Positions 4,513-5,033 of a stretch of DNA of 5,033 nt are shown here, one piece after another. Position numbers and translations under genes: made by a program. The stretch's first letter is position 1. Every line of letters begins with the position of its first letter. Under the pieces are notes generated by a model. The model was not told where the DNA came from and made no database searches. It worked only from the letters and a program-made list of their open reading frames with translations. This DNA comes from Candidatus Altimarinota bacterium (GTDB lineage Bacteria; Patescibacteriota; Gracilibacteria; UM-FILTER-43-11), in the NCBI GenBank assembly GCA_029934675.1, contig JAOZLT010000115.1:1-5033 (forward strand). Reading direction: 5' to 3'.

Positions 4513-5033
4513 CGTAATTTCAAAACCACTGGTATAATCATCCGCAAAGTTGATTTTGGTGAAGCAGATCGTATTGTAACGGTTTTAACTGACGAATTAG
4601 GTAAAATTGATTGTGTGGCAAAAGGTGCACGTAGACTAAAAAGCAAATTCTGTGGACGTCTGGAGCTATTTTATAATGTTGATATTACATGTTTTCAAGG
4701 ACGAAACCTTTCCATAATCAAAGAAGTCAATCTGATAAATGGTATTACTGATTGCAAAAATGTTGATAGACACCGTATTCTTTTTTATATTGCTGAGCTT
4801 ACAAATCGCTTAATTCAATCTGATCAACATATTGAAAATGCCTACCTTTTACTCCAAAACGTACTAGACTGCATTGAGAATACTGATAAATATGAGATAT
4901 TATTACATGCTTATTTAATTAAACTTCTGACGCTAGCAGGGTTTTTTCCTTCATGGAATAAATGCGCTACATGTAACAACTCATTAAACCTTAACAAGTC
5001 TATTTATCTTAGTACGTTGGATGCTAATGTGGT
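4507..5033 (+). CDS. recO: DNA repair protein RecO, N-terminal part (runs off the window)
   Basis: RecO works with RecR, and often RecF, to load RecA onto SSB-coated single-stranded DNA and to anneal strands during recombinational repair. From the ATG at 4507 the protein begins MKRNFKTTGIIIRKVDFGEADRI, then VTVLTDELGKIDCVAKGARR and KSKFCGRLELF. This is the OB-fold N-terminal domain, with the family's GEADRI and KGARR motifs. A helical region follows, then CATC, the first half of the zinc-binding cysteine set. The second cysteine pair would lie beyond the right edge. Four more in-frame ATGs precede it at 4459, 4471, 4483 and 4495, each in a 12-bp repeat; they would add M-x-N-N/H blocks that are not part of the family. 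The frame is closed upstream by TAG at 4435. I chose 4507 because it gives the usual RecO N-terminus. No Shine-Dalgarno is visible for any of the five. The ftsX stop is 63-111 bp upstream depending on the start used. Confidence 0.9.
   Translation, partial: MKRNFKTTGIIIRKVDFGEADRIVTVLTDELGKIDCVAKGARRLKSKFCGRLELFYNVDITCFQGRNLSIIKEVNLINGITDCKNVDRHRILFYIAELTNRLIQSDQHIENAYLLLQNVLDCIENTDKYEILLHAYLIKLLTLAGFFPSWNKCATCNNSLNLNKSIYLSTLDANV

Noticed and set aside
4531..4536. TATAAT box in the recO coding region
   Set aside because: It falls in codons for the conserved GIII segment and is explained by coding constraint and AT-rich codon use.
4407..4646. Minus-strand open frame with a hydrophobic, Met/Leu/Phe-rich end
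   Set aside because: The hydrophobic stretch is just the antisense reading of the 12-bp repeat, and the rest is antisense to recO.

Overview
This window is a low-GC bacterial chromosomal segment with all recognisable genes on the + strand. It holds the 3' end of ftsH, an Hsp20 small heat-shock protein, galU, a tetratricopeptide-repeat protein, a short RibL-type nucleotidyltransferase, ftsX, and the 5' part of recO, which runs off the right edge. Several things suggest, but do not prove, a candidate-phyla-radiation (Patescibacteria) genome or a similar uncultured lineage: the style of the Hsp20, the compact 133-residue RibL-like FAD synthase more usual in archaea, the weak or missing Shine-Dalgarno sequences, and intergenic spacers full of short repeats. 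The standard genetic code fits best: TAA ends five genes, and a TGA ends hsp20.

Layout. Positions 1-228 encode the end of the FtsH protease, with an in-frame TGA or frameshift at the very edge. hsp20 follows closely (267-704). A 104-bp spacer with six heptamer repeats and one inverted heptamer leads to galU (809-1612). The next spacer (1613-1874) has no gene but holds three more 7-bp-period arrays of different sequence, one interrupted by a 22-bp GC-rich hairpin. The TPR gene (1875-2567) follows. A 192-bp spacer with two small palindromes precedes the RibL-like gene (2760-3161). The spacer 3162-3405 carries two head-to-head inverted copies of a small palindromic element, a further GC-rich hairpin, and the ftsX promoter. 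ftsX (3406-4395) is followed 63 bp later by a 12-bp tandem repeat that forms the start of recO, giving five in-frame ATG codons.

The genes are mostly housekeeping functions without one shared pathway: membrane and soluble protein quality control (FtsH, Hsp20), UDP-glucose supply (GalU), probable flavin cofactor synthesis (RibL-like), control of wall hydrolysis at division (FtsX), and recombinational repair (RecO). The unusual content is in the spacers and in the repeat-built recO start, where an inverted copy of the repeat just after the ftsX stop could pair with the recO start region in the mRNA.
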